Below, piece after piece: positions 25,959 to 34,703 of a stretch of 64,000 bases of DNA. This DNA is from Hyphomonadaceae bacterium UBA1849 (GTDB lineage Bacteria > Pseudomonadota > Alphaproteobacteria > Caulobacterales > Hyphomonadaceae), in NCBI GenBank assembly GCA_002338565.1, contig DDIN01000008.1, positions 1,488,403 through 1,552,402 on the forward strand, read 5' to 3'. Positions within the stretch are counted from its first letter, which is position 1. Each line of letters begins with the position of its first letter. Position numbers and translations under genes: made by a program. The notes beneath the pieces are model-generated. The model saw only the letters and a list, made by a program, of their open reading frames with translations, had not been told where the DNA came from and did not search any database.

Positions 25959-27173
25959 GTGAAGATAAATATCATCGGTGCAGGCATGGGCGGACTGTCA
26001 GCGGCGTTGGCGCTTCATGACGCTGGCCATGATGTGACGGTCTATGAGGGAACAGAGAAAATCCAGCCTTTAGGCGTGGGTATTAATCTGCTGCCGCATG
26101 CTTCTGTCATTCTGCAGTCGCTTGGCGTTGTGGACGAGCTGCTAGAGGCCGGCGTCGCGACACGCGAGCTCTCTTATTACAACAAATATGGTCAGCATAT
26201 CTGGACAGAACCACGCGGAAAGTTTGGCGGTTTTTCGACGCCGCAGATTTCGCTCGGTCGCGGTGATCTGCAGATGACACTGCTCAAGCACGCCCGCGAA
26301 CGTCTGGGAGAGGATAAGATCCTTGCCGGTCACCGTCTCAAATCATTCCGCAATGAGGGCGATGAGGCCGTTGCCGTCATGCAGCGTCCGAATGGCGAAA
26401 CCGTCGAAGCGCGTTCTGAAATCCTGATCTGCGCTGATGGCATCCACTCTGCTGCGCGTGAGCAGATGTACCCGGATCAGGGACTGCCACGCTATGCAGG
26501 ACGTGTGCTCTGGCGTGGTGTGACATGGGCCAAGCCTTATCTGACGGGCGCAAGCATGATCATGGCGGGGCATCAGTCAGAGAAGTTTGTCTGCTACCCG
26601 ATCTCACCGGTTCGCGAAGATGGCAAACAGCTGATCAACTGGATTGCAGAGCTTAATTTGCCGGAGCTTCTCGACCGTGAAGACTGGAACCGGGAAGGCC
26701 GCCTTGATGACTTCTATCCTGTGTTCAAACAGTGGGATTTTGACTGGCTGGATGTGGCCGGTCTGATTGAAGGTGCCGAAGGTGTTTACGAATTTCCTCT
26801 GGTCGACCGCGATCCGGTGGAAACCTGGGTGGATGGTCATGTCATGCTTCTGGGCGATGCAGCGCACCCGATGTACCCGATCGGCTCTAACGGTGCGACG
26901 CAGGCCATCATCGATGCGCTCTGCATTACGCAGTCCATTTCCGAAGGCGGCAGCGTGGCAGACATTCTTGCGCGCTATGAGGGCGAACGCCTTCCTGCGA
27001 CGGCAGCCATTGTTCGTGCGAACCGTCAGAACGGTCCTGAACAGTGTATGCAGCTCGCGCATGAACGCGCGCCGGAAGGCTTTGATGCGCTTGAGGACAT
27101 CTTCGCGCCGGGTGAGCTGAAGGAGATGGCTGACCGCTATAAACAGCTTACCGGGCTTAAGAAGTCTGCCTAA
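25959..27173 (+). CDS. FAD-dependent aromatic monooxygenase (salicylate hydroxylase-like)
   Basis: 404 residues from GTG 25959 (GGGAG upstream), giving VKINIIGAGMGGLSAALALH with the FAD-binding GxGxxG. The second FAD motif is LLGDAAHPMYPIGSNGA, and ICADGIHSAAREQM is the DG motif of class A flavin monooxygenases. Such enzymes hydroxylate aromatic rings using NAD(P)H and oxygen. The sequence is nearest in feel to the 3-hydroxybenzoate/salicylate hydroxylase group. Its stop codon overlaps that of the convergent gene. No ring-cleavage gene is adjacent, so the pathway is unknown. Confidence 0.88.
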   Translation: MKINIIGAGMGGLSAALALHDAGHDVTVYEGTEKIQPLGVGINLLPHASVILQSLGVVDELLEAGVATRELSYYNKYGQHIWTEPRGKFGGFSTPQISLGRGDLQMTLLKHARERLGEDKILAGHRLKSFRNEGDEAVAVMQRPNGETVEARSEILICADGIHSAAREQMYPDQGLPRYAGRVLWRGVTWAKPYLTGASMIMAGHQSEKFVCYPISPVREDGKQLINWIAELNLPELLDREDWNREGRLDDFYPVFKQWDFDWLDVAGLIEGAEGVYEFPLVDRDPVETWVDGHVMLLGDAAHPMYPIGSNGATQAIIDALCITQSISEGGSVADILARYEGERLPATAAIVRANRQNGPEQCMQLAHERAPEGFDALEDIFAPGELKEMADRYKQLTGLKKSA

Positions 27174-27619
27174 GCGCCGCGTTTCAGCTTCACGCATACT
27201 TCGTGGAGCGCTTGCAGGAATTGAGACCGGTCGCGCTGGCTGAAAGGCGGCGCGCCGCCAAATTGCTCGCCGGTCGAACGCAGCTGTTCCATCAGGGCGC
27301 GGGTCGCCATGGCTGCGGCGATATTGGACTTGGTGTAGGCTTTGCCGGTGGGCTGCAGGACGCGGGCGTCATTCATCAGGCAGCGTTCGGCGAGCGGAAT
27401 GTCATTCGTGATGACGATGTCTGACGCCGTCGCGCGCTCGGCAATCCAGTTGTCCGCTTCGTCAGGGCCAGCATCAACGACTTGCTGCGTGATATAAGGC
27501 AGGGACGGGACGCGCAGAAAGCTGTTCGAAACAACGAACACATGCGCGCGATGACGCTCGGCAACCTTGTAGACCTCATCCTTCACCGGACAGGCATCTG
27601 CATCGATATAAATCTTCAT
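27170..27619 (-). CDS. YaiI/YqxD family (DUF188) protein
   Basis: 149 residues from ATG 27619 (MKIYIDADACPVKDEVYKVA), the canonical start; an upstream ATG at 27661 is rejected. PIN-like fold signatures include VSNSFLRVPSLPYI, GPDEADNWIAERA and DIVITNDIPLAERCL, with NIAAAMATRALMEQLR. Conserved acidic residues suggest a nuclease-like metal site, but no activity is established. The TAG stop overlaps the convergent gene's TAA at 27170-27173. Confidence 0.92.
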   Translation of the reverse strand: MKIYIDADACPVKDEVYKVAERHRAHVFVVSNSFLRVPSLPYITQQVVDAGPDEADNWIAERATASDIVITNDIPLAERCLMNDARVLQPTGKAYTKSNIAAAMATRALMEQLRSTGEQFGGAPPFSQRDRSQFLQALHEVCVKLKRGA

Positions 27620-27746
27620 GCGCTCTGTTAGCATGGGATCTATTAATCGTGCAGCCTTCATGTGAACGCAGCGCCTGCCTTAAACCTGCCTTGTAAATAC
27701 AAGACTCTGGTGCGAGTGTGACATGGGAATACGAGGGGAAATTATG

Positions 27747-28295
27747 AAACATCTTATCTCACCAGCGCTTTTTGCGCTTGTGCTCGCGGCGTGCGGGCAG
27801 TCTGAAACAGCCGAACCGGTAGAAGCAGCACCTGCGCCCGTTGAAGCACCTGCGCCCGTTGAAGCAGCTGTTCCGGTGGCGGAAGCTGCAGGCGAAGTCA
27901 CTGAGGCAGTGTCTGACGCTGCAACGACCGCTATCTCGGCGCTCACAGAGGGCGAATATTGCTACTTCCTGCAGGAAGACAGCTCGACAGAAGGTCTGGA
28001 AATCACGCTGGATATTGCGGGTGTATTTTCCGGCCGTCATTACGGCACAATCCATGATGCAGAGAACGCTTATTTTGCGGCGTTTGAAACCATTCTGAGC
28101 GATGGCCAGCTGAATGATGAAGGCGTGATTAATTTCACCGCTGTCACTGAGGTCGATGGCGATACCCAATATGGTGAAGAGCCTTGGGTGATCTCCGCAG
28201 AAGGTGCCTCTAGCGCTCACTGGGATGACGCGGTGATGGAACCTGCAGACTGCGACTTCGTCGACGCGACTGTCTGGCCGCCTACTCCGGAATAG
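27747..28295 (+). CDS. Lipoprotein with PVEA repeats
   Basis: 182 residues from ATG 27747 (GAGGGGAAA upstream). The lipobox is LAAC in MKHLISPALFALVLAAC. A short imperfect repeat of Ala-Pro-Val-Glu (EAAPAPVEAPAPVEAAVPVA) forms a spacer. A globular acidic domain follows (EGEYCYFLQEDSSTEGLEIT; TIHDAENAYFAAFETILSDG), with cysteines near the start and in ADCDF. No family recognised. It is followed 19 bases later by a small membrane protein and may be cotranscribed with it. Confidence 0.7.
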   Translation, partial: KHLISPALFALVLAACGQSETAEPVEAAPAPVEAPAPVEAAVPVAEAAGEVTEAVSDAATTAISALTEGEYCYFLQEDSSTEGLEITLDIAGVFSGRHYGTIHDAENAYFAAFETILSDGQLNDEGVINFTAVTEVDGDTQYGEEPWVISAEGASSAHWDDAVMEPADCDFVDATVWPPTPE

Positions 28296-28314
28296 GCTTT
28301 CAGGGCAAACCTAA

Positions 28315-28761
28315 ATGAACTGGTCGATTGGTGATTTTATCGTGGCGGGCGTTCTGCTCGCCATGCTGGGCGTTGCGGGCCTGATCTTTGTACGCCTGAA
28401 GCGTCCGATCTCCTATCGGCTGGGTTTTGTTGCCCATATTATTGGCTCGGTTCTTCTATTCTGGGCTGGCGGGGCGGTCGGCCTGATCGGTGATGCCGAT
28501 AATCCGGCCAACCTTTATTATCTGGTTGTGCTGCTGGTGGGCGTCGTTGGCGGCGTTTATGGCCGGTTCAGTCCGGATGCGATGAAGAAAACGCTCCTCA
28601 TCATGGCGATTATGCAGGTCGCCATTGGCAGTAGCGCGCTGGCGCTCGGTTGGGGCTCTGAGGCGGCTAAATGGCCGTGGGATGTCATCGCTGCGACAGT
28701 CGCTTTCGCGCTGATCTGGCTTCTTGGCGCTTTCTTCTTCCGTCAGGCAGAAAAAGCCTGA
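28315..28761 (+). CDS. Small integral membrane protein
   Basis: 148 residues with four or five membrane segments: about 8-26 (FIVAGVLLAMLGVAGLIF), 37-58, 69-85, 96-112 and 122-141. No charged motif suggests a transporter. It ends in FFRQAEKA. It lies in the same direction as the preceding lipoprotein gene, 19 bases away. The TGA abuts the convergent gene's stop (TGATCA). Function unknown. Confidence 0.65.
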   Translation: MNWSIGDFIVAGVLLAMLGVAGLIFVRLKRPISYRLGFVAHIIGSVLLFWAGGAVGLIGDADNPANLYYLVVLLVGVVGGVYGRFSPDAMKKTLLIMAIMQVAIGSSALALGWGSEAAKWPWDVIAATVAFALIWLLGAFFFRQAEKA

Positions 28762-29271
28762 TCAAAAGCTGATACACTGCGCCAGATGCCGAATGCGGGC
28801 AGGGCCTGGAAGATGGCCTGCAGGTGAGCCCGGCATGTTTGCGACGGCTGAAACCGCGGCATTGAACTCATACGGATTGTTGATCAGGCGCAGATTGCGC
28901 ATCTGTCGGATGGCATAGCAATCTGCGTTCATTTCCTGCGATGGCGAAGCAAGGCCTACACCGAAGGGCAGGGCAACATGCGCGCATTCATGCAGAAAAA
29001 CGTAAGCTGCAGCATACTGGTTGAGTGAGTAGAGATAGTTCGGGCTCACATCGATGTAGAAGCCGCGATACGGATCAATCCCCGCCATTGCGCCGCCGCC
29101 CCGCCACGCGTTTTCGGTGAAGTAGATCGGCACTCGTGCGCCATTATTGGCGTTGCAGTAAAAGTTCAGCCCCGCAATGTTGATAGAGCTTGATCCCTGG
29201 GCATGAACCGGAGCCGTGTTGACGCTTAGATTCAGTGCCAGCGCAAACAAGGTGATGATCAGCTTTCTCAT
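28762..29271 (-). CDS. Secreted HExxH protein, putative metallopeptidase
   Basis: 169 residues with a signal peptide (MRKLIITLFALALNLSVNTA, cleavage near VHAQ). A zinc signature HECAH lies at residues 94-98, followed by Glu113 and Asp117 in SQEMNADCYAIRQM, so a third ligand is available as in many small zincin-fold proteins. Three cysteines (FYCNANN, HECAH, ADCYAI) plus QCIS near the end. I do not recognise the family; proteolysis is inferred from the motif only. Confidence 0.65.
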   Translation of the reverse strand: MRKLIITLFALALNLSVNTAPVHAQGSSSINIAGLNFYCNANNGARVPIYFTENAWRGGGAMAGIDPYRGFYIDVSPNYLYSLNQYAAAYVFLHECAHVALPFGVGLASPSQEMNADCYAIRQMRNLRLINNPYEFNAAVSAVANMPGSPAGHLPGPARIRHLAQCISF

Positions 29272-29415
29272 GTTGTCCTCCCGGCTCTTGCGGCCTGATG
29301 CTTTACACCCAGATCATGTGAGACGCGTGGCGCGAAGTCCAGTCAGGGCGGTTTCGGCTTGCTCTTCGCGTGACAGACTGCTCTTAAATCAGGGCAAAAT
29401 ATGGGACAGGAAACA

Positions 29416-30492
29416 ATGACAGCTGCAGATATCTTCTCGCCAATTTCATTTACGCGTGGACCGGACTGGAAAAACCGTCTGGCGCTTGCGCCGCTCACCA
29501 ACCAGCAAAGCCATGATACCGGCGTACTCTCCGAGGATGAGTATAAATGGCTGACCATGCGTGCCACCGGCGGATTTGGCATGGTGATGACCTGCGCTGC
29601 GCATGTGCAGGCCAATGGTCAGGGCTTTCCCGGCCAGCTTGGTGTGTGGAGCGATGATCACCTTGATGGTCTGACACGTCTGGCAGACGGTTTGCGCGAA
29701 GGCGGGGCTGTCTCATCGCTTCAGCTTCATCATGCAGGCATTCGCTCTCCGAAAGATATTGTCGGCCAGCCTGTGGGGGCATCTGATGATGCAGACACCG
29801 GATCGCGCGCACTCACAACCGAAGAAGTCGAACAGCTTCGTGACGACTTCATCACGGCGGCAAAACGCGCTGAAAAAGCCGGTTTTGACGGCGTCGAAGT
29901 GCATGGTGCGCACGGCTATATTCTGGCGCAATTCTTATCGCCGGAGATCAACCAGCGCGACGACCAGTATGGCGGAAGCTTTGAAAACCGTTGCCGCCTG
30001 ATTCTTGAGGTGATCACCGGCATTCGTGAGGCCTGCCGTCCTGACTTCCAGATTGGCGTGCGTTTCTCACCTGAACGTTTCGGTCAGCGTCTCGGCGAGA
30101 TGAAGCAGTTCTTCTCCGAACTCGTGACGCGCGACGAGGTGGATTATATCGACCTGTCGCTCTGGGATTCCTTCAAAACGCCGGAGGAAGAAGAGTTCAA
30201 GGACAAGTCTCTCCTTCAGCACTTTATGGATCTGCCGCGCGGCAATGTGAAAGTCGGCACGGCTGGAAAAATCGTCGACGCAGAGCATGTTCGAAGCGTT
30301 CTGGAAGCGGGTTGTGATTTTGCAATGATCGGGCGCGCGGCCATTCTTGCGCACGATTTTCCCGAGAAGGTTCGCGCGGATGCGGACTATGCTTCACCGA
30401 AATGGCCGCTGCCGGCAGAGCATTATCTGGCAGAAGGTATCAGCCCGACATTCGTTGAGTATCTGCGCAGCACCTTCCGCATGGTGAGCTAG
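29416..30492 (+). CDS. NADH:flavin oxidoreductase (Old Yellow Enzyme family)
   Basis: 358 residues from ATG 29416 (AGGAAACA upstream). FMN TIM barrel: NRLALAPLTNQQSHDTGVLS, LQLHHAGIRSP (catalytic His pair region), VEVHGAHGYILAQFLSPEIN, QRDDQYGGSFENRCRLILEV and a phosphate-binding DFAMIGRAAI near the C terminus. Members reduce activated C=C bonds. The substrate is not evident, and there is no linked partner gene. Confidence 0.92.
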   Translation: MTAADIFSPISFTRGPDWKNRLALAPLTNQQSHDTGVLSEDEYKWLTMRATGGFGMVMTCAAHVQANGQGFPGQLGVWSDDHLDGLTRLADGLREGGAVSSLQLHHAGIRSPKDIVGQPVGASDDADTGSRALTTEEVEQLRDDFITAAKRAEKAGFDGVEVHGAHGYILAQFLSPEINQRDDQYGGSFENRCRLILEVITGIREACRPDFQIGVRFSPERFGQRLGEMKQFFSELVTRDEVDYIDLSLWDSFKTPEEEEFKDKSLLQHFMDLPRGNVKVGTAGKIVDAEHVRSVLEAGCDFAMIGRAAILAHDFPEKVRADADYASPKWPLPAEHYLAEGISPTFVEYLRSTFRMVS

Positions 30493-30613
30493 TCTGTACT
30501 CACAGATTTTAGTTCAAAAAATTGTGAACCGTCCGGTGTCTCTGTGTACCGGATGGTATCTATCTTACACCGTAAAACAGCGATAGCCTCCTCACATAAA
30601 CTGGGAGGAAATC

Positions 30614-31387
30614 ATGAAAAAACTCATTGGTGCTCTGGCGTCATTGCCCTTGCTTGCAGCCTGCGTTTCGGTGAACACCACAACGCAGACGCGGGTTCAG
30701 GAAGCCGAGGCCATGCCTTTGCCGCCTGTCACTATTTATCACCTCGAAGGGCGGCGGTCGGAACGTATTGTCTGGCTCATGGAAGAGCTGGGTTATCCGT
30801 ACGAGCTGGAATATGTGCCCGGCGATCTTCAGGCATCGATGAACCTTGTGCGCGCGCTTGGCCATGAAATGCCGCAAGTGCCGACGGTCGTGATTGGTGA
30901 TCAGATCCTCGTTGAGTCCGGCGCGATTATGGAAACGATCCTCACGCGCTATGCACCGGGCGAACTGGCCCCGCCAATCGATAGCGAGTTTTACCCGACT
31001 TATCTGATGTGGCTGCATTATGCTGAAGGCTCGCTCGCCGCGCGCCTGTTCAGCGACTATCGCGCATGGCGGACCAATCCGCCGACCAGCCGTTCACCTC
31101 TGGTGGATAGTGAGGCGGTTGTCCAATACGCCGAAAACTGGCTGGAAGATTACGACTATTTCGGCGGACCGGAATTCTCCGCTGCCGATATCATCATGTG
31201 GTTCCCGCTCAATGTCGCGACACAGCTCAATCTGGTGGACGTGAACCAGTTCCCGCAAGTTGCGGCCTGGAAAGAGCGCGTTGAAGCTCGTCCTGCCTAT
31301 CAGCGCATGGTAGCGACTGCGCGGCCAAATGGCGTGCCCGGCAATCTGACGCCGGTTCAGGTGCGCCCGCCATCTGAGCGTAATTAA
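30614..31387 (+). CDS. Lipoprotein glutathione S-transferase
   Basis: 257 residues. The start is certain (GGGAGGAAATC then ATG), and it yields a lipobox LAAC in MKKLIGALASLPLLAAC. After a 20-residue spacer a complete GST fold follows: thioredoxin-like domain PVTIYHLEGRRSERIVWLME with QVPTVVIGDQILVESGAIME (the cis-Pro and the glutathione-binding ES), then an all-helical domain with EFSAADIIMWFPLNVATQLN and PQVAAWKERVEARPAYQRM. GSTs are normally cytoplasmic; a lipidated, exported one is unusual. A hairpin follows the stop. Glutathione can occur in the periplasm, so enzyme function is possible but untested. Confidence 0.85.
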   Translation: MKKLIGALASLPLLAACVSVNTTTQTRVQEAEAMPLPPVTIYHLEGRRSERIVWLMEELGYPYELEYVPGDLQASMNLVRALGHEMPQVPTVVIGDQILVESGAIMETILTRYAPGELAPPIDSEFYPTYLMWLHYAEGSLAARLFSDYRAWRTNPPTSRSPLVDSEAVVQYAENWLEDYDYFGGPEFSAADIIMWFPLNVATQLNLVDVNQFPQVAAWKERVEARPAYQRMVATARPNGVPGNLTPVQVRPPSERN

Positions 31388-31396
31388 GGTCCTATT

Positions 31397-31422
31397 GCGG
31401 CAGGCTCTTTTCAGCCTGCCGC
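31397..31422 (+). terminator. Hairpin after the lipoprotein GST gene
   Basis: Perfect 10-bp arms GCGGCAGGCT (31397-31406) and AGCCTGCCGC (31413-31422) with a 6-base loop; downstream is GCCCTTCC, so the T-run is weak. Confidence 0.65.
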
Positions 31423-31482
31423 GCCCTTCCTACATTTTCGATTGAGCATATTTTTTGCCTGTTCAATCGGAGACCTTGCAGC

Positions 31483-32436
31483 ATGACCATGCTGAACCAT
31501 ACAAAGACCTTTATGCTGCTTGCGGCGATGACGGCGCTGTTCGGCGCAGTCGGCTATCTGGTTGGCGGCGTAGGCGGTATGATGATCGCCTTCGTTGTGG
31601 CGATTGGCCTGAATGTTTTCAGTTATTGGAACTCTGATCAGATTGTTCTTCGCAGCTATCGCGCCAAGCCGGCTGAGGATTACCGCAACAACGCCAAGGT
31701 TGCAGCCTATCTTGAAGATGTGCGCCGTCTTGCCGAACGCGCAGGTCTTCCAGAGCCGAAAATCTGCGTCATCGAAATGGACCAGCCAAACGCCTTTGCA
31801 ACCGGCCGGAACCCAGAGAATGCGGCCGTCGTCGCGACGACCGGCCTTCTTAATATGCTGAACCGCGACGAGATCGCTGGCGTGATGGCGCACGAACTTG
31901 CCCATGTGAAAAACCGTGACACGCTGACTATGACCGTCACAGCGACCATTGCTGGTGCGATTGGTCTGCTTGCAAACTTTGCCATGTTTTTCGGCGGTGG
32001 ACGTGATCGCGGCGGGCTGATTGCCGGTATCGCGATCGCTATTCTGGCGCCAATTGCAGCTTCTATCGTGCAGATGGCGATCAGCCGTGCGCGAGAATAT
32101 GAGGCGGACCGTGAGGGCGCTAAAATTCTGGGTGATCCAGAACCGCTCGCTCGCGCGCTGGCCAAAATTTCCGGGCAGGCCGAATTGATGCCGGATCGCA
32201 ATACTGAAGCTAACCAGTCCATGGCGCACCTTTTCATTGTGAACCCGCTGGCAGGCCAGAAGGGCGATAATCTCTTTTCTACGCACCCGGCTACGCAAAA
32301 CCGGATTGAGGCACTCATGGATCTGAAAGGGCAGGTGAGCGGTGCCTATCAACCGGCTGATGTCGCAGAACCTGAGACGGTCACCTCACCCTGGGCTAAG
32401 GCGCGTGAAGCACGTCGCAAGGGCCCGTGGGGCTAG
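31483..32436 (+). CDS. htpX: Protease HtpX
   Basis: 317-residue membrane-bound zinc protease that degrades damaged inner-membrane proteins. Two N-terminal membrane segments (about 9-50), zinc motif MAHELAHVKNRDT, two further membrane segments and the third ligand in SRAREYEADREGAKIL, with LFSTHPATQNRIEAL near the end. The ATG follows GGAGACC. It is longer at the C terminus than some homologs, by a Pro/Arg-rich tail. Monocistronic. Confidence 0.95.
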   Translation: MTMLNHTKTFMLLAAMTALFGAVGYLVGGVGGMMIAFVVAIGLNVFSYWNSDQIVLRSYRAKPAEDYRNNAKVAAYLEDVRRLAERAGLPEPKICVIEMDQPNAFATGRNPENAAVVATTGLLNMLNRDEIAGVMAHELAHVKNRDTLTMTVTATIAGAIGLLANFAMFFGGGRDRGGLIAGIAIAILAPIAASIVQMAISRAREYEADREGAKILGDPEPLARALAKISGQAELMPDRNTEANQSMAHLFIVNPLAGQKGDNLFSTHPATQNRIEALMDLKGQVSGAYQPADVAEPETVTSPWAKAREARRKGPWG

Positions 32437-32580
32437 GCTGCGGGTCGTGCCGAACGGGCGAAAGCGGGATGTGTACCGGTCAGGCTTTGCTCCTTTAAAT
32501 CTCAAAAAGTTATATTGTAACGAATTCTGAATAACGCTAGTCTGAAACCTGACGAAGATGGTCAGCTTCAGGAGAATTTT

Positions 32581-33234
32581 GTGAACGCACGCCTTTTAAC
32601 TTGCTTTCTTGCTTTTGCAGTATGTGCGTGTAGCCAGGCTGATGCACCGGCTGAGACTACCTCGGTCATGGCCTCGACTGTCAGCGACGACAACTCAGAT
32701 AATGAGTATTGGGGCGTAGAAGCGGGCGAGCCTCTACCTATCGTCTGGCAGGATCTTCTGCCGGAAGGTGCGCTGGACGAATATTTCCGCCAGCAGGAAG
32801 AGTTCTATGAGCGGCTCGAAATGCGCCTTCAGGCAAATGCATCACGGCTCTCTGATGTGACAGCGGGAACAGAAATCGAGGAAGGTTCAGACCTCGATTA
32901 TATGCCACAATTCGGGACGTTTGATACGGTTGACGATATTGACGGCACGCTGATCCGTATTCCGGGCTATGTTGTGCCGTTCACCTTCGAAACAGACGAC
33001 CGCTATACCGAGTTTCTGTTCGTCCCGTCTCAGGGCGCTTGCATTCACACCCCGCCGCCTCCGCCCAATCAGGTAATTTATGTGCGCGCCGAAGAGGCCG
33101 CGCGTGTGGAGGACATCTGGGCGCCTTACTATCTGGAAGGCGTGATCAGTATTGAGCGCAATGAGAATGATCTCGGCAATGCGGCCTATACAGTGGATTT
33201 AAGCTCTCTCGATCTGTTTCCGGTACCTCGATAG
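32581..33234 (+). CDS. DUF3299 lipoprotein
   Basis: 217 residues from GTG 32581 (TCAGGAGA upstream). The signal sequence ends at a cysteine-containing lipobox (LTCFLAFAVCAC). The DUF3299 core is clear: GTLIRIPGYVVPFTFETDD followed by FLFVPSQGACIHTPPPPPNQ, the family hallmark, which also contains Cys and His that might bind metal. Its role is not established. Separated from htpX by 144 bases. Confidence 0.88.
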   Translation: MNARLLTCFLAFAVCACSQADAPAETTSVMASTVSDDNSDNEYWGVEAGEPLPIVWQDLLPEGALDEYFRQQEEFYERLEMRLQANASRLSDVTAGTEIEEGSDLDYMPQFGTFDTVDDIDGTLIRIPGYVVPFTFETDDRYTEFLFVPSQGACIHTPPPPPNQVIYVRAEEAARVEDIWAPYYLEGVISIERNENDLGNAAYTVDLSSLDLFPVPR

Positions 33235-33264
33235 ACTTGTGCCTTGAGGGGTAACAAATCAGCT

Positions 33265-34557
33265 TCAGTCCATAACGGACGTCGTGTTCAGAAACTCACA
33301 AAAAGCGTCTGTTGCTGGACCTGACGTGCCTTCCGCTTGCTCCAGAAGTGCATTCTGTCGAAGCGTGAGTCCTTCCAGAAAGTTCAGATTGTTGTGGTAG
33401 GTCATGCCGGTTTCCCCGTGGTTCAGGCTTGCATTCCCGCCGCTCGCCTGAGCCTGTACGACCAAATCTGGAATGTACTCTCGTAGAGCGTTAAAGGCTG
33501 CCTCGGCATTCTCGGGCTTCAGTATAAGTTCGTCGATCTGATATTCTGTCTCTATTCCGGAATTGGACATATCGCAAAGACGCTCATTGTCTTCACTCAC
33601 GGAGACGGGGGCAGGCGTCAGTGGAGTTGTATTGCACGCGCCGAGCACATGCTCTTCGAAAGCCGCGTTAATCTGGTCTTCCTCTACCGCGAGATAGGTA
33701 AACTCAGGGCCTGGCTTTCCGGCGAGGCTGGTGAGCGCGGCGACGCGGCCCATGCCCAGAAAACGGGTGTCAGGGAGAACGCTCGCAATCGGGTCTTCAT
33801 AGGCTTCGTCAGCGGTGATGATCTCCCATCCGTCAGCTTCGAGCGCCGCAACAAGATCGGTCACGAACAGGGCGGCGACGTCGTTTTCATGCAGAAGCAT
33901 GACCTGTGCCGGTACTTCATCCAGATACTCTCGTGCGGCCTGATCATAGAAGTTCGCTGCCTCGACCAGCATGCCCGTATAGAGGTCACGAAGGCCGGAC
34001 ATGCAGATGCGTTCGCCATTGTTCACGGCACGCTGATACAGGCTGTCCAGGTGCCAGTCATAGGTGTCGACCGTCACATAGCCGCTGAAGAGGTCACGCT
34101 CGGCAAGGCCTGCACGTACCGCGTCGCGGCGCTCAATGTCGGGCGCTTCATTGAGATAGGGGAAGCGGAACCAGGGGCGACGGTTTTCGAAAACTTGCAG
34201 GATCATTTCTGCGGTGTCGATTTCAGCGAGATACTCTTCGGCGGTGACGTTTCTGAGCCATGGATGGGTGTGGCTATGATTAGCGATCACATGGCCCGCG
34301 CCTGCAAAGCTTTGAATGCGCGCGAGGCGTTCGGGCGAGTTGATGCGCTCGGTCACCACAAAGATGGCGGCCTGTTCCACGCCAGCAGCTTCAAGCCCGT
34401 TAATCAGCATCTCGACGCGTTCATCACCCTGCATGGCGCTGTCTCCGCGTGGTGCGTCATCATAGGTGAGGGCAATACGGCGGTCGCTGTCAGCGCCGGA
34501 TGGCAGCGCGAGAGCCAGGCACAGTGTGAGTGTTGAAAGGAGAGGTTTCAGAGCCAT
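33265..34557 (-). CDS. Exported polysaccharide deacetylase family protein
   Basis: 430 residues with a signal peptide (MALKPLLSTLTLCLALALPS). NodB-type domain (about 25-270): motif 1 IALTYDDAPRGD (two Asp), motif 2 HVIANHSHTHPW (His pair), motif 3 RPWFRFPYLNE, and MLLHENDVAALFVTDLV. An unusual C-terminal region of about 150 residues follows, with QINAAFEEHVLGACNTT and TEYQIDELILKPENAEAAFN, which I cannot place. It probably removes acyl groups from a cell-envelope polysaccharide. Monocistronic; followed by a short gap to the csp gene. Confidence 0.85.
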   Translation of the reverse strand: MALKPLLSTLTLCLALALPSGADSDRRIALTYDDAPRGDSAMQGDERVEMLINGLEAAGVEQAAIFVVTERINSPERLARIQSFAGAGHVIANHSHTHPWLRNVTAEEYLAEIDTAEMILQVFENRRPWFRFPYLNEAPDIERRDAVRAGLAERDLFSGYVTVDTYDWHLDSLYQRAVNNGERICMSGLRDLYTGMLVEAANFYDQAAREYLDEVPAQVMLLHENDVAALFVTDLVAALEADGWEIITADEAYEDPIASVLPDTRFLGMGRVAALTSLAGKPGPEFTYLAVEEDQINAAFEEHVLGACNTTPLTPAPVSVSEDNERLCDMSNSGIETEYQIDELILKPENAEAAFNALREYIPDLVVQAQASGGNASLNHGETGMTYHNNLNFLEGLTLRQNALLEQAEGTSGPATDAFCEFLNTTSVMD

Positions 34558-34663
34558 CAGGTTTTACGCTTTCTTCGCCAACACGTCTGACGCCAGCTTA
34601 GGGCCGTGTGGGTGCGCTGTAACCTTAAATATCAGGCAGGGTTCGCGTCAAAAGACGCAGGAG

Positions 34664-34684
34664 AAGAGCCGGAACCCGGCTCTT
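34664..34684 (-). terminator. Hairpin downstream of the cold-shock gene
   Basis: AAGAGCCGG (34664-34672), loop AAC, CCGGCTCTT (34676-34684); perfect 9-bp stem after the csp stop codon at 34704. The T-run is short on both strands. Confidence 0.6.
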
Positions 34685-34703
34685 TCCCGTCTAAAAGTGC
34701 TGA

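Noticed and set aside
30067..30354. 95-residue minus-strand ORF opposite the Old Yellow Enzyme gene
   Set aside because: Antisense to a well-conserved gene and without start signal.
31411..32352. 313-residue minus-strand ORF opposite htpX
   Set aside because: Shadow frame; the plus strand has the HELAH zinc motif and membrane segments of HtpX.
33649..34536. 295-residue plus-strand ORF opposite the polysaccharide deacetylase
   Set aside because: Antisense shadow of a gene with intact NodB motifs; no ribosome site or family signature.
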